From assembly GCF_907163085.1 (NCBI RefSeq), contig NZ_CAJQTX010000001.1, positions 761,001 to 825,000 of the forward strand: 64,000 nucleotides of DNA, given 5' to 3'. The notes beneath the pieces were generated by a model. The model was given only the letters and a program-made list of their open reading frames with translations. It ran no database searches and was not told the origin of the DNA. Both the position numbers and the translations under genes were made by a program. The stretch comes from Candidatus Accumulibacter sp. ACC003 (lineage in GTDB: Bacteria > Pseudomonadota > Gammaproteobacteria > Burkholderiales > Rhodocyclaceae). Numbering within the stretch: position 1 is the first letter of the stretch; every line of letters starts with the position of its first letter. Of this stretch, positions 34,228 through 44,256 are shown in pieces.

Positions 34228-35265
34228 TCAGGAGGATGTCTGTCGGCTGACCAGTTCGAGGTCGATGCGCGGGCCGGTCGGCGCCGCGACGGTCAGGTCA
34301 GCGGCGCTGACGAAACTTTCCTGGACGATCGCCAGCGCGTCGTAGCCACCGGCCGGCGCTGGCGCCGCGTTGGCGACCAGGCCACACGGATGTTGCGGAC
34401 TGGCCGGCGAATAAATGGCGTCGCCGGCGCTCATCGGCGCGTCCGCGTGCGCGCGATACAAGTGGCGCTTTACCTTACCCAGGTACTGCGCGCGGGCGAT
34501 GATTTCCTGACCTGGATAGCAGCCCTTGTGAAAGCTGACGGCGCCCAACTGCTCGAAATTGGCCATCTGCGGAACGAACTCCTCTTTGGTACGCTCGGTG
34601 ATCAACGGCACGCCAGCGCGAATATCGAGCCACTGCCAGACCAGCGTGCCGACCGGGCGAGCGTCTACCAACAGTTGCTCCCAGAGAGCGGCGGCGGCGT
34701 CGCTGGCGACAATGATCGCAAAGCGTGTGCCGTCCAGGCGGATCACGACGCCGCCGGCAAAAGCGTTGGCGCTCAGTTCGCCGCTGGGCACCGGCAGGCC
34801 GGCGGCCTGCAGAGCCACCGCCGCGTGCTGACCCGACAAGCCGATAATCTCGCGCGCAGCCGTCTGATCGCTGATGCTCACCTTGCTGCGCAGGACGAAC
34901 ATCTGCAGGCGCTTGGCGATCGCCGGCAGCAGGTCTGCCGATAGCTGCAGCTGATAGACGGGGCCATTGCGGACGATCAGGAAGCTGGCCAGCATCCGCC
35001 CCTTGGCCGAGCACCAGGCCGAATACTGTGCCCCGTCGGTAGCCAGATGCTTGACGTCGCTGGTGAACTGCTGGTGCAGAAAATCAGCGGCGTCGCTGCC
35101 GCTGACTTCGAGCACCGCCAGGTGGGAGAGTGGCGAAACGATCGTCGCCGCGTGCGCCGCCTGCGCTGCCGTCAGCTCGGCGGCGGCATCGCCGAAATCG
35201 GTCACCAGATGGTGATTCATGCGGGCACCTGCGGCACCAAGAAAGTCCTGCCAGCTTGCGTTCAT
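34228..35265 (-). CDS. ygfZ: folate-binding protein YgfZ, Fe-S cluster assembly/repair factor
   Basis: A 345-aa protein related to the GcvT aminomethyltransferase. It contains the diagnostic KGCYPGQE motif with the conserved Cys (HKGCYPGQEIIARAQYLGK), plus SGSDAADFLHQQFTSDVKHL in the N-terminal folate-binding part and AAWCSAKGRML-like sequence. YgfZ helps keep radical-SAM Fe-S enzymes such as MiaB active, using tetrahydrofolate. It is the first gene of a leftward pair with the NRDE gene and diverges from mltG across 217 bases. Confidence 0.93.
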   Translation of the reverse strand: MNASWQDFLGAAGARMNHHLVTDFGDAAAELTAAQAAHAATIVSPLSHLAVLEVSGSDAADFLHQQFTSDVKHLATDGAQYSAWCSAKGRMLASFLIVRNGPVYQLQLSADLLPAIAKRLQMFVLRSKVSISDQTAAREIIGLSGQHAAVALQAAGLPVPSGELSANAFAGGVVIRLDGTRFAIIVASDAAAALWEQLLVDARPVGTLVWQWLDIRAGVPLITERTKEEFVPQMANFEQLGAVSFHKGCYPGQEIIARAQYLGKVKRHLYRAHADAPMSAGDAIYSPASPQHPCGLVANAAPAPAGGYDALAIVQESFVSAADLTVAAPTGPRIDLELVSRQTSS

Positions 35266-35482
35266 CGTTAAGCCATTTTCATTGAGTTGTGTGGGGGGCT
35301 GCGGGTAATCTGCCTGGCGACCGCCGAGACGTCGCGCTGCTCGCCAGCGGCCGGCACGGTCAGAGGACTCAGACCAGGCCAGCGGCGCTTCGGTTCAGCC
35401 TGGCCGCTTTCGGCTATTATACGGGCCAGTCGAAGTTCATTCTCCCCTGCCAGCTCCGCCGCCTTTCCACGGCGCCCGATCG

Positions 35483-36484
35483 ATGCGCAAACTCCTCGTC
35501 AAGCTGTTCCTGGTCGCTGCCGTCGTTCTGCTGCTGTTGGTCGCGGCGCTCGCCTGGGTCGTGCAGACGCCGATCGGGATGGCGCATGAGCCGCTCGAAT
35601 TCACGATTCTGCCGGGCAGCAGCATGCGCGCGGCGGCCCGCGAGATCGCCGCCGCGGGTGCCGAGACGCCGTCCTGGCTGCTACTCCTGCTCGGCAAATG
35701 GCAGCGCGTCGATACCTCGATCAAGGCGGGAAGTTACGAAATCGCCCGCGGCGTCACGCCGCTCGAATTGTTGAGCAAGCTAACGCGTGGCGACGTCAGC
35801 CAGTCCGACCTGGTATTCATCGAAGGTTGGACGTTTCGCCAGATGCGCGAACGCCTCGACGCGCATCCCGACCTGCGTCACGATACCGCGGGCCTGCCGG
35901 AAGCCGACTTGATGCGCTTGATCGGGGCGCCGGAAGCCGCCGCCGAGGGTCTCTTCTTTCCGGATACCTATTTTTTCGCCAAACGCAGCAGTGACGTCGA
36001 TCTGCTGGCGCGCGCGTATCGGGCGATGCAGCAGCATCTGGCGCGAGAATGGCAGGCGAGGGCGGCCGAACTGCCGTACGCCGATGCCTATCAAGCCTTG
36101 ATCATGGCCTCGATCGTCGAAAAGGAAACCGGCCGCGCCGATGATCGACCGCTGGTCGCCGGGGTGTTCGTTAATCGCCTGCGGCAGGGGATGCTGCTGC
36201 AGACCGACCCGACCGTGATCTACGGGCTGGGTGACGCTTTCGATGGTAATCTGCGCAAGCGCGACCTGCTCGCCGACACGCCGTTCAACACCTACACCCG
36301 CCGCGGTCTGCCGCCGACGCCGATTGCCATGCCTGGCCTGGCCTCGCTACAGGCCGCCTTGCATCCGCCCGCCACCGAAGCGCTGTATTTTGTCGCGCGC
36401 GGTGACGGCAGCAGCCATTTTTCGCCCAGCCTTGATGAACACAATCGGGCCGTACGGCGCTTTCAGAAAGGCGGCAGACCTTGA
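35483..36484 (+). CDS. mltG: endolytic murein transglycosylase MltG
   Basis: A 333-aa inner-membrane protein with one N-terminal TM helix (residues 8-28), a LysM-like part, and the YceG domain. The catalytic glutamate is in [10 protein letters not shown], and the [31 protein letters not shown] and [13 protein letters not shown] segments are conserved. It cleaves nascent glycan strands and helps set glycan length. It is first in a tight rightward operon; its stop overlaps the TTG of tmk by 4 bases. Confidence 0.95.
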   Translation: MRKLLVKLFLVAAVVLLLLVAALAWVVQTPIGMAHEPLEFTILPGSSMRAAAREIAAAGAETPSWLLLLLGKWQRVDTSIKAGSYEIARGVTPLELLSKLTRGDVSQSDLVFIEGWTFRQMRERLDAHPDLRHDTAGLPEADLMRLIGAPEAAAEGLFFPDTYFFAKRSSDVDLLARAYRAMQQHLAREWQARAAELPYADAYQALIMASIVEKETGRADDRPLVAGVFVNRLRQGMLLQTDPTVIYGLGDAFDGNLRKRDLLADTPFNTYTRRGLPPTPIAMPGLASLQAALHPPATEALYFVARGDGSSHFSPSLDEHNRAVRRFQKGGRP

Positions 36485-37113
36485 GTCAAACCAACAAGCC
36501 ACGAGGCAAGTTCGTCACCTTCGAGGGGATCGACGGCGCCGGCAAGAGCAGCCATATCGCCGGCGCCGCGGCGCTGGTTCGCGGCCGCGGCCTGAACGTC
36601 GTCGCGACCCGCGAGCCCGGCGGCACGGCCCTTGGCGAAAAACTCCGTGAACTGCTATTGCATGAAGCGATGCACCTCGAGACCGAAGCCTTGCTGATGT
36701 TCGCCGCCCGCCGTGAGCATCTCGAACGAGTGATCGAACCGGCGCTGCAACGTGGCGAATGGGTCATCTGTGACCGCTTCAGCGACGCCACCTACGCCTA
36801 CCAGAGCGGTGGCCGTGGCCTCGACAGCGGCAAGTTCGAACAGCTCGAGCAATGGGTCCATGGCCACCTGCAACCCGATCTGACGCTGCTCTTCGATTTG
36901 CCGTCGGCGGTTGCCAGTCGGCGGATCGCCGCGCAGGCGCGCGAAACCGATCGCTTCGAACAGGAGCGCGCCGAGTTTCACGAGCGCGTACGACTCGCCT
37001 ATCTCGAGCGTGCGGCGCTTGCGCCGCGGCGCATCCAGGTCATAGACGCCGATCAAACCCCGGAAATAATCAAGATATTGGTTCAAGAGGCACTAATAAG
37101 ACACTGTTTATGA
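36481..37113 (+). CDS. tmk: thymidylate kinase
   Basis: A 210-aa enzyme that phosphorylates dTMP to dTDP. It has the P-loop [26 protein letters not shown], the [16 protein letters not shown] dTMP/Mg site, and a LID region around [10 protein letters not shown]. The start is a TTG at 36481 overlapping the mltG stop (TTGA). Its own stop overlaps the holB ATG (ATGA). Both overlaps indicate translational coupling in the usual mltG-tmk-holB order. Confidence 0.95.
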   Translation: MSQTNKPRGKFVTFEGIDGAGKSSHIAGAAALVRGRGLNVVATREPGGTALGEKLRELLLHEAMHLETEALLMFAARREHLERVIEPALQRGEWVICDRFSDATYAYQSGGRGLDSGKFEQLEQWVHGHLQPDLTLLFDLPSAVASRRIAAQARETDRFEQERAEFHERVRLAYLERAALAPRRIQVIDADQTPEIIKILVQEALIRHCL

Positions 37114-38141
37114 ACACAATAAATCTTCACGAACAAGCCTGGCAGCAGCTCTTGGCGAGGCGCGCGCAACTGCCGCACGCGCTCCTGATTGCCGGTCAGC
37201 GCGGCATTGGCAAGTTTGATCTGGCGCGCTGCTTTGCCGCGTCGCTGCTCTGCGAGAAGCGCGATGAGAACGGTAGTGCCTGTGGCGTTTGCCTGGCCTG
37301 CGGCTGGCTGGCGCAAGGCAACCACCCGGACCTGCATGTCGTGCAGCCGAATGCGCTCGCCGAGGGCGCGCTCGGCGAGTCGGCTGGCGGCGACGACGCC
37401 AGCAAGAAGAAAGCAAGCCAGCAGATCACCATCGACCAGGTGCGTGCCCTCGACGATTTCCTGCACGTCGGCACGCACCGCCATGGCGCCCGGGTGATCC
37501 TCATCAACCCGGCCGAGGCGATGAATCGTTCAACCGCCAACGCCATTCTTAAATCACTTGAAGAACCGATTGTAGGTACTTTATTTATATTGATTTCCAG
37601 TGAGCCATACCGCTTGCTGCCGACGATTCGCAGCCGCTGTCAGGCGATCGCCGTTCGACCGCCTGCGCGCGCCACGGCCGTCGAGTGGCTGCGCCAGGCC
37701 GGCGTCAGCGACGGCGAGCAGTGCTTGGCGCTCGCCGGCGGCTCGCCGCTGCTGGCGCGCGAACTCGCCGACCGCGGCGAGCGCGTGCTGCTTGACGCGC
37801 TGCTGGCACAGGTGTCGCGCGGCCGGGAGCTCGAACCGCTGGCTGCCGCAGCGCTGGTCGACAAGACCGTGAAGGCAGAAAAGCGCCCGGCGCCCGTAAA
37901 GCGGATGCTCGATTGGGCGCAGAAGTGGCTGGCCGATCTGACGCTGGCCAGCGCGGGCCTACCGCCACGCTATTTTCTGGCGCAGGCACCGCTGCTGCAG
38001 CGCCTGGCGCAGAGCACAGACACGCGCAAGCTCTTGGCATTCAACCAGAAGGCGATACAATACAAAGCTCAGTGCGAGCAGCCGGTGAATAGCCGCCTGT
38101 TTCTCGAAGAGTTCTTCCTGAATTACGCCAAGCTTTTCTGA
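37110..38141 (+). CDS. holB: DNA polymerase III subunit delta'
   Basis: A 343-aa clamp-loader subunit. The AAA+ fold begins [23 protein letters not shown]. The zinc module carries [18 protein letters not shown] with Cys after [32 protein letters not shown] and SRCQAI follow, typical of delta'. An insert [13 protein letters not shown] precedes the [13 protein letters not shown] segment. The start at 37110 (ATGA overlap with tmk) is clear; an open frame upstream to 36852 is tmk read out of frame. Confidence 0.94.
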   Translation: MNTINLHEQAWQQLLARRAQLPHALLIAGQRGIGKFDLARCFAASLLCEKRDENGSACGVCLACGWLAQGNHPDLHVVQPNALAEGALGESAGGDDASKKKASQQITIDQVRALDDFLHVGTHRHGARVILINPAEAMNRSTANAILKSLEEPIVGTLFILISSEPYRLLPTIRSRCQAIAVRPPARATAVEWLRQAGVSDGEQCLALAGGSPLLARELADRGERVLLDALLAQVSRGRELEPLAAAALVDKTVKAEKRPAPVKRMLDWAQKWLADLTLASAGLPPRYFLAQAPLLQRLAQSTDTRKLLAFNQKAIQYKAQCEQPVNSRLFLEEFFLNYAKLF

Positions 38142-38156
38142 AGCTCCCGAGGGGAT

Positions 38157-38537
38157 ATGTCCGAAGCCGACAGCCGCAAACCAGCCGCAGCCGCGTCGTC
38201 ACGGCCCAGCGTCCTGTCGCTGAACATCAACTCGAAGTCGGCCTTGTACGCGGCGTACATGCCCTTGCTGCGCCATGGTGGAATATTCATTCCGACGACT
38301 CGCAACTACTCAATTGGCGACGAAGTCTTCATGCTGCTATCTTTGCTCGACGACGCGGCCAAGCTACCGATCGCCGGCACCGTCGTCTGGATTACGCCGG
38401 TTGGCGCTCAGAACAACAAGGCGCAGGGAATCGGCGTGCACTTCAACAGCGACGAAGGCGGCGTCGAAGCCAGGCGACGGATCGAAGGTCTGCTTGGCGG
38501 CGTCATGCAGTCGGGTCGCCCGACGCATACCATTTGA
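38157..38537 (+). CDS. pilZ: PilZ-domain protein, type IV pilus assembly type
   Basis: A 126-aa PilZ-family protein. The core reads YMPLLRHGGIFIPTTRNYSIGDEVFMLLSLLDD, then GTVVWITP and GIGVHF. The RxxxR c-di-GMP motif of canonical PilZ domains is absent. This is typical of the original PilZ proteins encoded next to holB, which act in type IV pilus assembly rather than as c-di-GMP receptors. GAGGGGAT precedes the ATG. It lies 15 bases after holB and overlaps the tatD frame. Confidence 0.92.
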   Translation: MSEADSRKPAAAASSRPSVLSLNINSKSALYAAYMPLLRHGGIFIPTTRNYSIGDEVFMLLSLLDDAAKLPIAGTVVWITPVGAQNNKAQGIGVHFNSDEGGVEARRRIEGLLGGVMQSGRPTHTI

Positions 38538-38548
38538 CACGCAAGCCG

Positions 38549-39331
38549 ATGCTGATCGATTCGCACTGTCACATCGACTTCCCTGATTTGTCCGCCAGGA
38601 TTGGCCAAGTCGTCGAGTTGATGCACGCCAACGGCGTTTCTTGCGCCGTCTGTATCAGCGTGACGCTGGAAGACCTGCCGCGCGTACTGGCGCTTGCCGA
38701 CGCCTGGCCCGAGATCCTGGCGTCGGTTGGCGTTCATCCCGAAGCGACTGGCGGGCGTGAGCCGTCGGTCGCCGACCTGGTCGAGTTGGCCAACCATCGG
38801 CGCGTCATCGCCATCGGCGAGACCGGTCTCGATTATTACTGGCACAAGGATGCGCCGGAGTGGCAACGCGAGCGTTTCCGGACGCACATCCGTGCCGCGC
38901 GCTTAGCCAGGAAACCACTGGTGATTCATACCCGCGAAGCTGCCGCCGACACCTTGCGGCTGATGCGGGAGGAGGGCGCCGCCAGCGCTGGCGGTGTCAT
39001 GCACTGCTTCACCGAAACCTGGGAAGTTGCCGAAGCCGCTCTCGACCAGGGTTTCTACATTTCGATGTCCGGAATCGTGACCTTCAAGAAGGCACAGACC
39101 GTGCGCGAGGTGGCGCAGCGCGTGCCGCTCGACAGGCTTTTGCTTGAAACCGATTCGCCTTACCTCTCGCCGGTACCCCACCGCGGGAAAACCAACCAGC
39201 CTGGCTTCGTCAAACACGTCGCCGAAGAAGTCGCGCGTCTGCGCGGCCTGAGTTACCAGGAAGTTGTTGACGCCACGACGGAGAATTTCTTCCGCCTGTT
39301 CCCTGACGCCCGTATGAAAGTTGCCCAATGA
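38549..39331 (+). CDS. tatD: TatD-family metal-dependent deoxyribonuclease
   Basis: A protein of about 260 aa with the TIM-barrel metal motifs of the TatD/YcfH family: IDSHCHIDF, IGETGLDYYW, VIHTREA, GVMHCFTETWE and LLLETDSPYLSP. These are Mg-dependent 3'-5' exonucleases, and the operon-linked form is usually YcfH-like. The start is either ATG 38549 or a TTG at 38534 overlapping the pilZ stop; neither has a strong ribosome binding site. Its stop overlaps the next gene by ATGA. Confidence 0.93.
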   Translation: MLIDSHCHIDFPDLSARIGQVVELMHANGVSCAVCISVTLEDLPRVLALADAWPEILASVGVHPEATGGREPSVADLVELANHRRVIAIGETGLDYYWHKDAPEWQRERFRTHIRAARLARKPLVIHTREAAADTLRLMREEGAASAGGVMHCFTETWEVAEAALDQGFYISMSGIVTFKKAQTVREVAQRVPLDRLLLETDSPYLSPVPHRGKTNQPGFVKHVAEEVARLRGLSYQEVVDATTENFFRLFPDARMKVAQ

Positions 39332-39984
39332 ACAAGACTATCGCCGTGCTGTTTGCCTTGCTCCTGCCGACCCTTGCCGCCGCTGGCGCTTACCAGGACA
39401 TGGAGGAGGCGCTGATTTCGGGCAATACCTCGTGGGCCATTGAGCTGCTCGACAAGGGTATGGACGTGAACTCGGTTGACCCGGCCGGCAACACGCTGCT
39501 GATGCAGACGGTGCAGCGCAATAACAAGGACTTTTTCGAGCACCTCCTGCAGCGCCGCGCCAGACTCAATGTCCGGAACCGCAACGGCGAGACGGCGCTG
39601 AGCCTGGCGGCGTATAGCGGTAACCTGGCTTTCGTCAAGCGTCTTGTCGAGGCCGGCGCAGACGTCAATCTGTACGGCTGGTCGCCGCTGATCTACGCGA
39701 CTTTCAACGGCCACAAGACGACGGTCGAATATCTGCTGAGCAAGGGCGCCAACGTCAATGCCAAGACCGAGAACGGCTCGACCGCGCTGCTCTTTGCGGC
39801 ACGCTTCGGGCACCAGGAGATCGTCACTCTGCTGCTGAAAAATCAGGCCGACCCGAACATCGCTAACGAGAGCGGCGCGACAGCGGTCGACTGGGCGTTG
39901 AAGACCCAGAACACCGATATTGCCGAGCTGTTGGGCAAGGCGGGCGGGCGGGCAGGCACGGCCGCCGGCGCACCGTCAAAGTGA
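39328..39984 (+). CDS. exported ankyrin-repeat protein
   Basis: A 218-aa protein with a signal peptide (MNKTIAVLFALLLPTLAAAG) and about five ankyrin repeats (for example NTLLMQTVQRNNKDFFEHLL, TALSLAAYSGNLAFVKRLVE, TALLFAARFGHQEIVTLLLK). The protein should be periplasmic and bind another protein. It is the last gene of the mltG operon, coupled to tatD by ATGA. Ankyrin genes after tatD are common in betaproteobacteria, but I know of no defined function. Confidence 0.92.
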   Translation: MNKTIAVLFALLLPTLAAAGAYQDMEEALISGNTSWAIELLDKGMDVNSVDPAGNTLLMQTVQRNNKDFFEHLLQRRARLNVRNRNGETALSLAAYSGNLAFVKRLVEAGADVNLYGWSPLIYATFNGHKTTVEYLLSKGANVNAKTENGSTALLFAARFGHQEIVTLLLKNQADPNIANESGATAVDWALKTQNTDIAELLGKAGGRAGTAAGAPSK

Positions 39985-41412
39985 GAAAGCGGGCAGGACG
40001 CGGATGCCAATTTTTCCGGCCTGCAGGAAGCGGCTGACAATCCGGTAGGTTTCTGGGTCGAAGGGGCGGTCGCTCGGTCCGTCGGCCAGGCGGGCGTGCA
40101 ATGCTTCGTCGCTGTGTACCGTGTCGACCAGTCGCCAGCGGTCGATCAGGTGAATATCCTCGCGCATCCCGAAATCGTCGCGCTCGACGAGCGCCAGCGG
40201 TCCCCGGTACGGCCAGACCTTTAGCTTGAACCTGGCCAGAGCGGTCAGCAGGCGAGCGCTGTGCAGCGCCAGAGCTTCCTTGCCGATGCACACGCCGCGG
40301 CAGCTTTTTTGCTTGTAGGCCGCACACGCCACGCCTCGCACTGAATCGTCAAGACCCAGCTGCTTGTAGCACAGGCGATGGGCGTCGGCGAGTTTGCGCA
40401 AACTGCGCAAGGCCTCGCGCCGATTCGGGTACAAACCGAACAAGTCGTCGGCGGTGGCGAAATCGATGTCGTCTGCGAAAACCAGCTGCGGTCGGCAATC
40501 TCCAGCAGCTGCCGGCAAGGACAACTGCCAGGTGCAGAGTTCCGTCGTCGTATTGCCGTGCGGCACGGCCGGCTGCTGAGCGCCGACGTCGGGCGACCAG
40601 CGAGCCAATTCGATCTCGCGTAGCCGCGCACCCAGTTCGCCGGCGGCGTCGCGCCATTCGATGCGGCGGATGGCGAGCATCAGCGGCGTTGCGCGCTTGT
40701 TGGCCGCGAAGTGTGCCAAAACCTGCTGGCGAAGATTGCTGGCGCGTCGGAGCAGCAACAAGCGGCCGCCTTCACCGTAAAACGCGTACGCACCGGCCGC
40801 CTCGGGCAGATCGTCGATGATCGCCGGATCGATCTGTGGCGGTAGCTCGGGACGGCCAAGGATCGTCGCAATGGCGCTGTGGATGGTCTCCGGGGCTAGT
40901 TGCCCGTACCAGCACTGCCAGAGGTCCCACAGCAGGCGGGCGTCGGCGAGCGCGCGGTGGCGGCTGCCGTTGACCGACAGGCCGTGGCGAGTCACCAGGG
41001 CGTCGAGATTATGCCGGTGATGCTGCGGAAACAGCTTGCGCGAAAGCTTGACGGTGCACAGCGTCGGCGTCCGGAAATCGACTCCGAGGCGCTTGAACTC
41101 GCATTTCAGGAAGCCGTAGTCGAAGCGCGCGTTGTGCGCTACGAGCAGGCGTCCGCGCAGCTTTTCGAGCAATGAAGGCGCGAGCTGCCGAAAAGTCGGC
41201 GCGCCGTCGAGCATCGCGTCGTCGATGCCGGTGAGCCCGGTGATGAACGGCGAAAGAGGTGTTTCCGGGTCGACCAGGACGCTCCATTCGCGGACCCCCT
41301 GGTCGTCGACTTCGAGTAAACCGATTTCGATGATCCGGTCGTTGGCAAAATTGGCGCCACTCGTTTCAAGATCGATGAAAACGAGAGCTTCGGGAGCGAG
41401 CAGGGCGTTCAT
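39976..41412 (-). CDS. DnaQ-like 3'-5' exonuclease with degenerate GIY-YIG (Cho-like) domain
   Basis: A 478-aa protein. Residues 10-175 are a DEDDh exonuclease (FIDLETSGANFANDRIIEIG, VAHNARFDYGFL, HRALADARLLW) of the PolIII-epsilon type. Residues about 205-285 correspond to the GIY-YIG domain of Cho/UvrC but read GAYAFYGEGGRLLLLRRASN, lacking the second tyrosine motif. The rest includes CYKQLGLDDSVRG and a CxxxxxxCRGVC-type cysteine cluster (CAAYKQKSCRGVCIGKE). I start at ATG 41412 because the exonuclease begins directly after it; the frame is open to 41505. It overlaps the convergent ankyrin gene by 9 bases. Confidence 0.88.
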   Translation of the reverse strand: MNALLAPEALVFIDLETSGANFANDRIIEIGLLEVDDQGVREWSVLVDPETPLSPFITGLTGIDDAMLDGAPTFRQLAPSLLEKLRGRLLVAHNARFDYGFLKCEFKRLGVDFRTPTLCTVKLSRKLFPQHHRHNLDALVTRHGLSVNGSRHRALADARLLWDLWQCWYGQLAPETIHSAIATILGRPELPPQIDPAIIDDLPEAAGAYAFYGEGGRLLLLRRASNLRQQVLAHFAANKRATPLMLAIRRIEWRDAAGELGARLREIELARWSPDVGAQQPAVPHGNTTTELCTWQLSLPAAAGDCRPQLVFADDIDFATADDLFGLYPNRREALRSLRKLADAHRLCYKQLGLDDSVRGVACAAYKQKSCRGVCIGKEALALHSARLLTALARFKLKVWPYRGPLALVERDDFGMREDIHLIDRWRLVDTVHSDEALHARLADGPSDRPFDPETYRIVSRFLQAGKIGIRVLPAFSL

Positions 41413-41538
41413 CGGCGGCGGCAAGCGGCCGCACGGGACATCGACCGGCCGGCAGCGCGCGCGGAGACACTCGCCGCGGCCGGTTGCCAAGCGGCGTGAT
41501 CGCATCGCCGACGGCAGATAGCGACGATCCCGGTCAGT

Positions 41539-42423
41539 TCAGCGCTCCGGCGACTGCGCGATGCCGGCGATCGCATCGGCGAAAACGTCGGTCAAGGCCA
41601 GCGGCAGATCGTGTGCCATGCCGTCGATGACGCGCATCACCGCACCCGGGATGTGTGCGGCGACGTCGTAGCCACAGGCAACCGGAATCAGCGGATCGTT
41701 GGCGCCGTGCAGGACCAGCGTCGGCGCACGGATCGTCCGCAGCAAGGGGCGACGATCACCGCTGCCGAGAAAGGCCGCCAGCTGCCGCGCGACGCCGCGC
41801 GGGTGAAAGCCGCGCTCGTGCTCGTCCAGCAGCGTCTCGCGCAAGCGCTGCGGACAACTCGGGAAATCGGGGCTGGCGACGGCCAGCTGGCGCTTCAGCG
41901 CGTCTTCAATCAGGCTCTCCTTGTCGCGCGTTGCTGGCAAGGGCGCCAGCAGCGCGCGCGCCGCCGCTGGTGTCGGCGGCGGCAGGTCCGGATGGCTGCT
42001 GGTGGACATGATGCTGGTTAGCGAGTAGCAGCGTTGCGGGTAGAGCGCAGCGATAATCTGCGCGATAGCGCCGCCCATCGACGCGCCGACGATATGCGCC
42101 CGCTCGATTCCCAGCGCATCGAGCAGAGCGACACTGTCGGCGGCCATGTCGGCGAGCGTGTACGGTGCGCTGGGCGGCACACCATGGCGCAGCGCTTCGC
42201 CTACATTCGGCACGCCGGCATCGTCGAGCTTGCTTGACAGACCACAGTCGCGGTTGTCGAAACGAATCACGCGATAAGCACGGTCGACGAGTGCATTGCA
42301 AAGCTCGACAGGCCAGCGGCTCAATTGCGCACCGAGGCCCATGATCAGCAGGATCGCCGGCGCGGCCTGCGGACCAAAGGTTTCGTATTCGATCTGGAGA
42401 TTGTTGGCCGTAATCTGTGGCAT
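41539..42423 (-). CDS. alpha/beta hydrolase
   Basis: A 294-aa hydrolase. It has the oxyanion region ILLIMGLGAQLSRWP, nucleophile elbow GASMGG with the serine, the acid in HGANDPLIP, and the histidine in IDGMAHDLP. This matches esterase or haloperoxidase-like alpha/beta hydrolases. The substrate is not evident. The open frame to 42618 contains a proline/arginine-rich, unlikely extension; MPQITANNLQIEYETFG at 42423 is the natural start. Confidence 0.9.
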   Translation of the reverse strand: MPQITANNLQIEYETFGPQAAPAILLIMGLGAQLSRWPVELCNALVDRAYRVIRFDNRDCGLSSKLDDAGVPNVGEALRHGVPPSAPYTLADMAADSVALLDALGIERAHIVGASMGGAIAQIIAALYPQRCYSLTSIMSTSSHPDLPPPTPAAARALLAPLPATRDKESLIEDALKRQLAVASPDFPSCPQRLRETLLDEHERGFHPRGVARQLAAFLGSGDRRPLLRTIRAPTLVLHGANDPLIPVACGYDVAAHIPGAVMRVIDGMAHDLPLALTDVFADAIAGIAQSPER

Positions 42424-42712
42424 CGGTAGGCGAAGTTCGAAAAAGAGAGGAGGGCGCCGGTGACGACAGCGGCAGCCCGGCAATCTACCACTCGATCTCC
42501 GGGCCGGCAAATGAAGTAGCTTTGCTGGGCCGCCAGAAGTGGCTGGCGATGCTCCGGCGAAAGTCTCGGTGACGCACCAGAAACATGTCAAACGGGTTTT
42601 AGTATGGCTGTGCGACATCCATCACGTTCGCCGGAGAATAGGCCACCGCTGCCGTCCGGACTTCGGCTAGACTTTCTCCCTGTCATATTTCCAGTCGAGG
42701 AGAAGCCACCCC

Positions 42713-44200
42713 ATGCCGCACAAAATCCGTTATTCCATCCTTGTTGCGTGCCTTGCCGGCGCACCCGCGCTGGCGTCCGCGCAGACCCTGGCGCGGGTTA
42801 ACGACGCCGACGCCACGCTCAATTGCGCCGGCATCGCTAGTGAACAGAAGAGCATGGACGAACTCGTCGCCGCCGGTGATCCAAATGCCCCCGGTGTCGG
42901 CAAGGCCGTTGCCGGTAGCGCCGCGAACGTCGGCGGGCAGGTCGTCGGCGCAACTGCCGCGCAGGCTTCCGGACTGTTCGGCGGGCTTGGTGGCCTGGTC
43001 GGCAAGGTCGCTGGCGTCGTCGCCCAGCAACAGGTCGAGGAAAAGCTGGCGCCCGACGCCGCGGCGCAGCAGCGCGCCGCTGCAGCTGGCGAGCGGCGGA
43101 GCTTCCTTGGCAAGCTGGCGAGCGCCAAGGATTGCCGGCCGGACGATCCCGATAGTGCCGGCAAGATGCTCAGCGCCGAGGAATTCCGCGCCCTCGCCGA
43201 AGGCCCGGCCGCGGGCGAACTGAAACCCTTTACGGCGGCAACAGTGCGCACCGCACTGTCCGAACCGCTGCTGCCTCTGGATAGCACCGGCTTTCTCGAA
43301 GGGCAGCTGAACACATCCGGCAAGCGGTTTTATATCAGTGAGTTTCGTGTTCTTTTTGAGGTATCTGGTGAAGTTTCTGCCAGCACCCGTGCCGGTTACA
43401 TGCCGGGTACGAATTATGGTGGTACGCGCTCGAAGATCAAGTATCACGTGGCCAATGTCGACATCGCTGCACTGCAGGCGCTGACCGACAAAGCCTGGGA
43501 CGAGCTGCAGGAGAGACTCGCTGCTGACGGCGTACACCTTGAGGCGGCGGCCGCCTTTACGGCAGAGAACGGGGCGGTGTATGCCACCACCGAGGCCGCC
43601 AGCACGGCGACGGCGCCGGTCTATGTCGAGCAGGATCTCGGCCACACGACACGCAAGTACCTAGTGCTGGCGCCGACGGGCATGAAGCTGCACGCCCGCG
43701 GCTTCGCCGGAATGGGCACGGGCGACATGGGCAAACGCGTCGAGTGGAGCAAGAATGGGCTCGACGGCATCGCGATTGGCGTGGCCGTCAATATCGCGTC
43801 GCTCGAGACGTCCGGGTCAGGTTCGTCAATCTTGCATCGCGACGGTGCCAGCACGGCTGCCGGCGAGCAGATGACGCTCAGCGCGCCGCCCGGCGCGGTT
43901 GTCGCCAACGGCCACGTGAACAGCGGCAGCGTACACGCACCGAAAGCGCTAGCGGTGTCGGGAAACTTTGCGCGCTTTCGCGAGGTGGGTGGCTACGACA
44001 CGCAGAAGGACGCTGCCGTCCGGGCGCTGCAGGTCGTCGGCAATCTCGCCGGCGTTGCTGCCAACAAATCCAAAACGGTCGAAATGGAAGTCGATCTCGA
44101 CGGACCGAACACCAGCCGCATGGCGCTGACCGCACTGGCGACATTCAATCAGGCGATCAGCGAGCAATTCAAGGCCGGCCAGAACGCCAAAGGCGGTTAA
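42713..44200 (+). CDS. exported protein of unknown function
   Basis: A 495-aa protein with a signal peptide (MPHKIRYSILVACLAGAPAL, then ASAQ). An Ala/Gly-rich helical stretch follows with QVVGATAAQASGLFGGLGGLVGKVAG, which could form a membrane-active or glycine-zipper segment. A C-terminal mixed region of about 300 residues has YISEFRVLFEVSGEVSAS and DIAALQALTDKAWDELQERL. I recognise no family. It ends in a long perfect hairpin. Outer-membrane or periplasmic location is likely from the signal peptide. Confidence 0.75.
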   Translation: MPHKIRYSILVACLAGAPALASAQTLARVNDADATLNCAGIASEQKSMDELVAAGDPNAPGVGKAVAGSAANVGGQVVGATAAQASGLFGGLGGLVGKVAGVVAQQQVEEKLAPDAAAQQRAAAAGERRSFLGKLASAKDCRPDDPDSAGKMLSAEEFRALAEGPAAGELKPFTAATVRTALSEPLLPLDSTGFLEGQLNTSGKRFYISEFRVLFEVSGEVSASTRAGYMPGTNYGGTRSKIKYHVANVDIAALQALTDKAWDELQERLAADGVHLEAAAAFTAENGAVYATTEAASTATAPVYVEQDLGHTTRKYLVLAPTGMKLHARGFAGMGTGDMGKRVEWSKNGLDGIAIGVAVNIASLETSGSGSSILHRDGASTAAGEQMTLSAPPGAVVANGHVNSGSVHAPKALAVSGNFARFREVGGYDTQKDAAVRALQVVGNLAGVAANKSKTVEMEVDLDGPNTSRMALTALATFNQAISEQFKAGQNAKGG

Positions 44201-44205
44201 CACGG

Positions 44206-44256
44206 CGCGCGCCGCTCGGCGCCAGGCCACACGGCACTGGCGCCGAGCGGCGCGCG
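44206..44256 (+). terminator. 19-bp hairpin after the exported orphan
   Basis: CGCGCGCCGCTCGGCGCCA pairs with TGGCGCCGAGCGGCGCGCG across a 13-base loop, 5 bases after the stop. No T-run follows, so termination may depend on Rho or the hairpin may protect the mRNA end. Confidence 0.6.
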
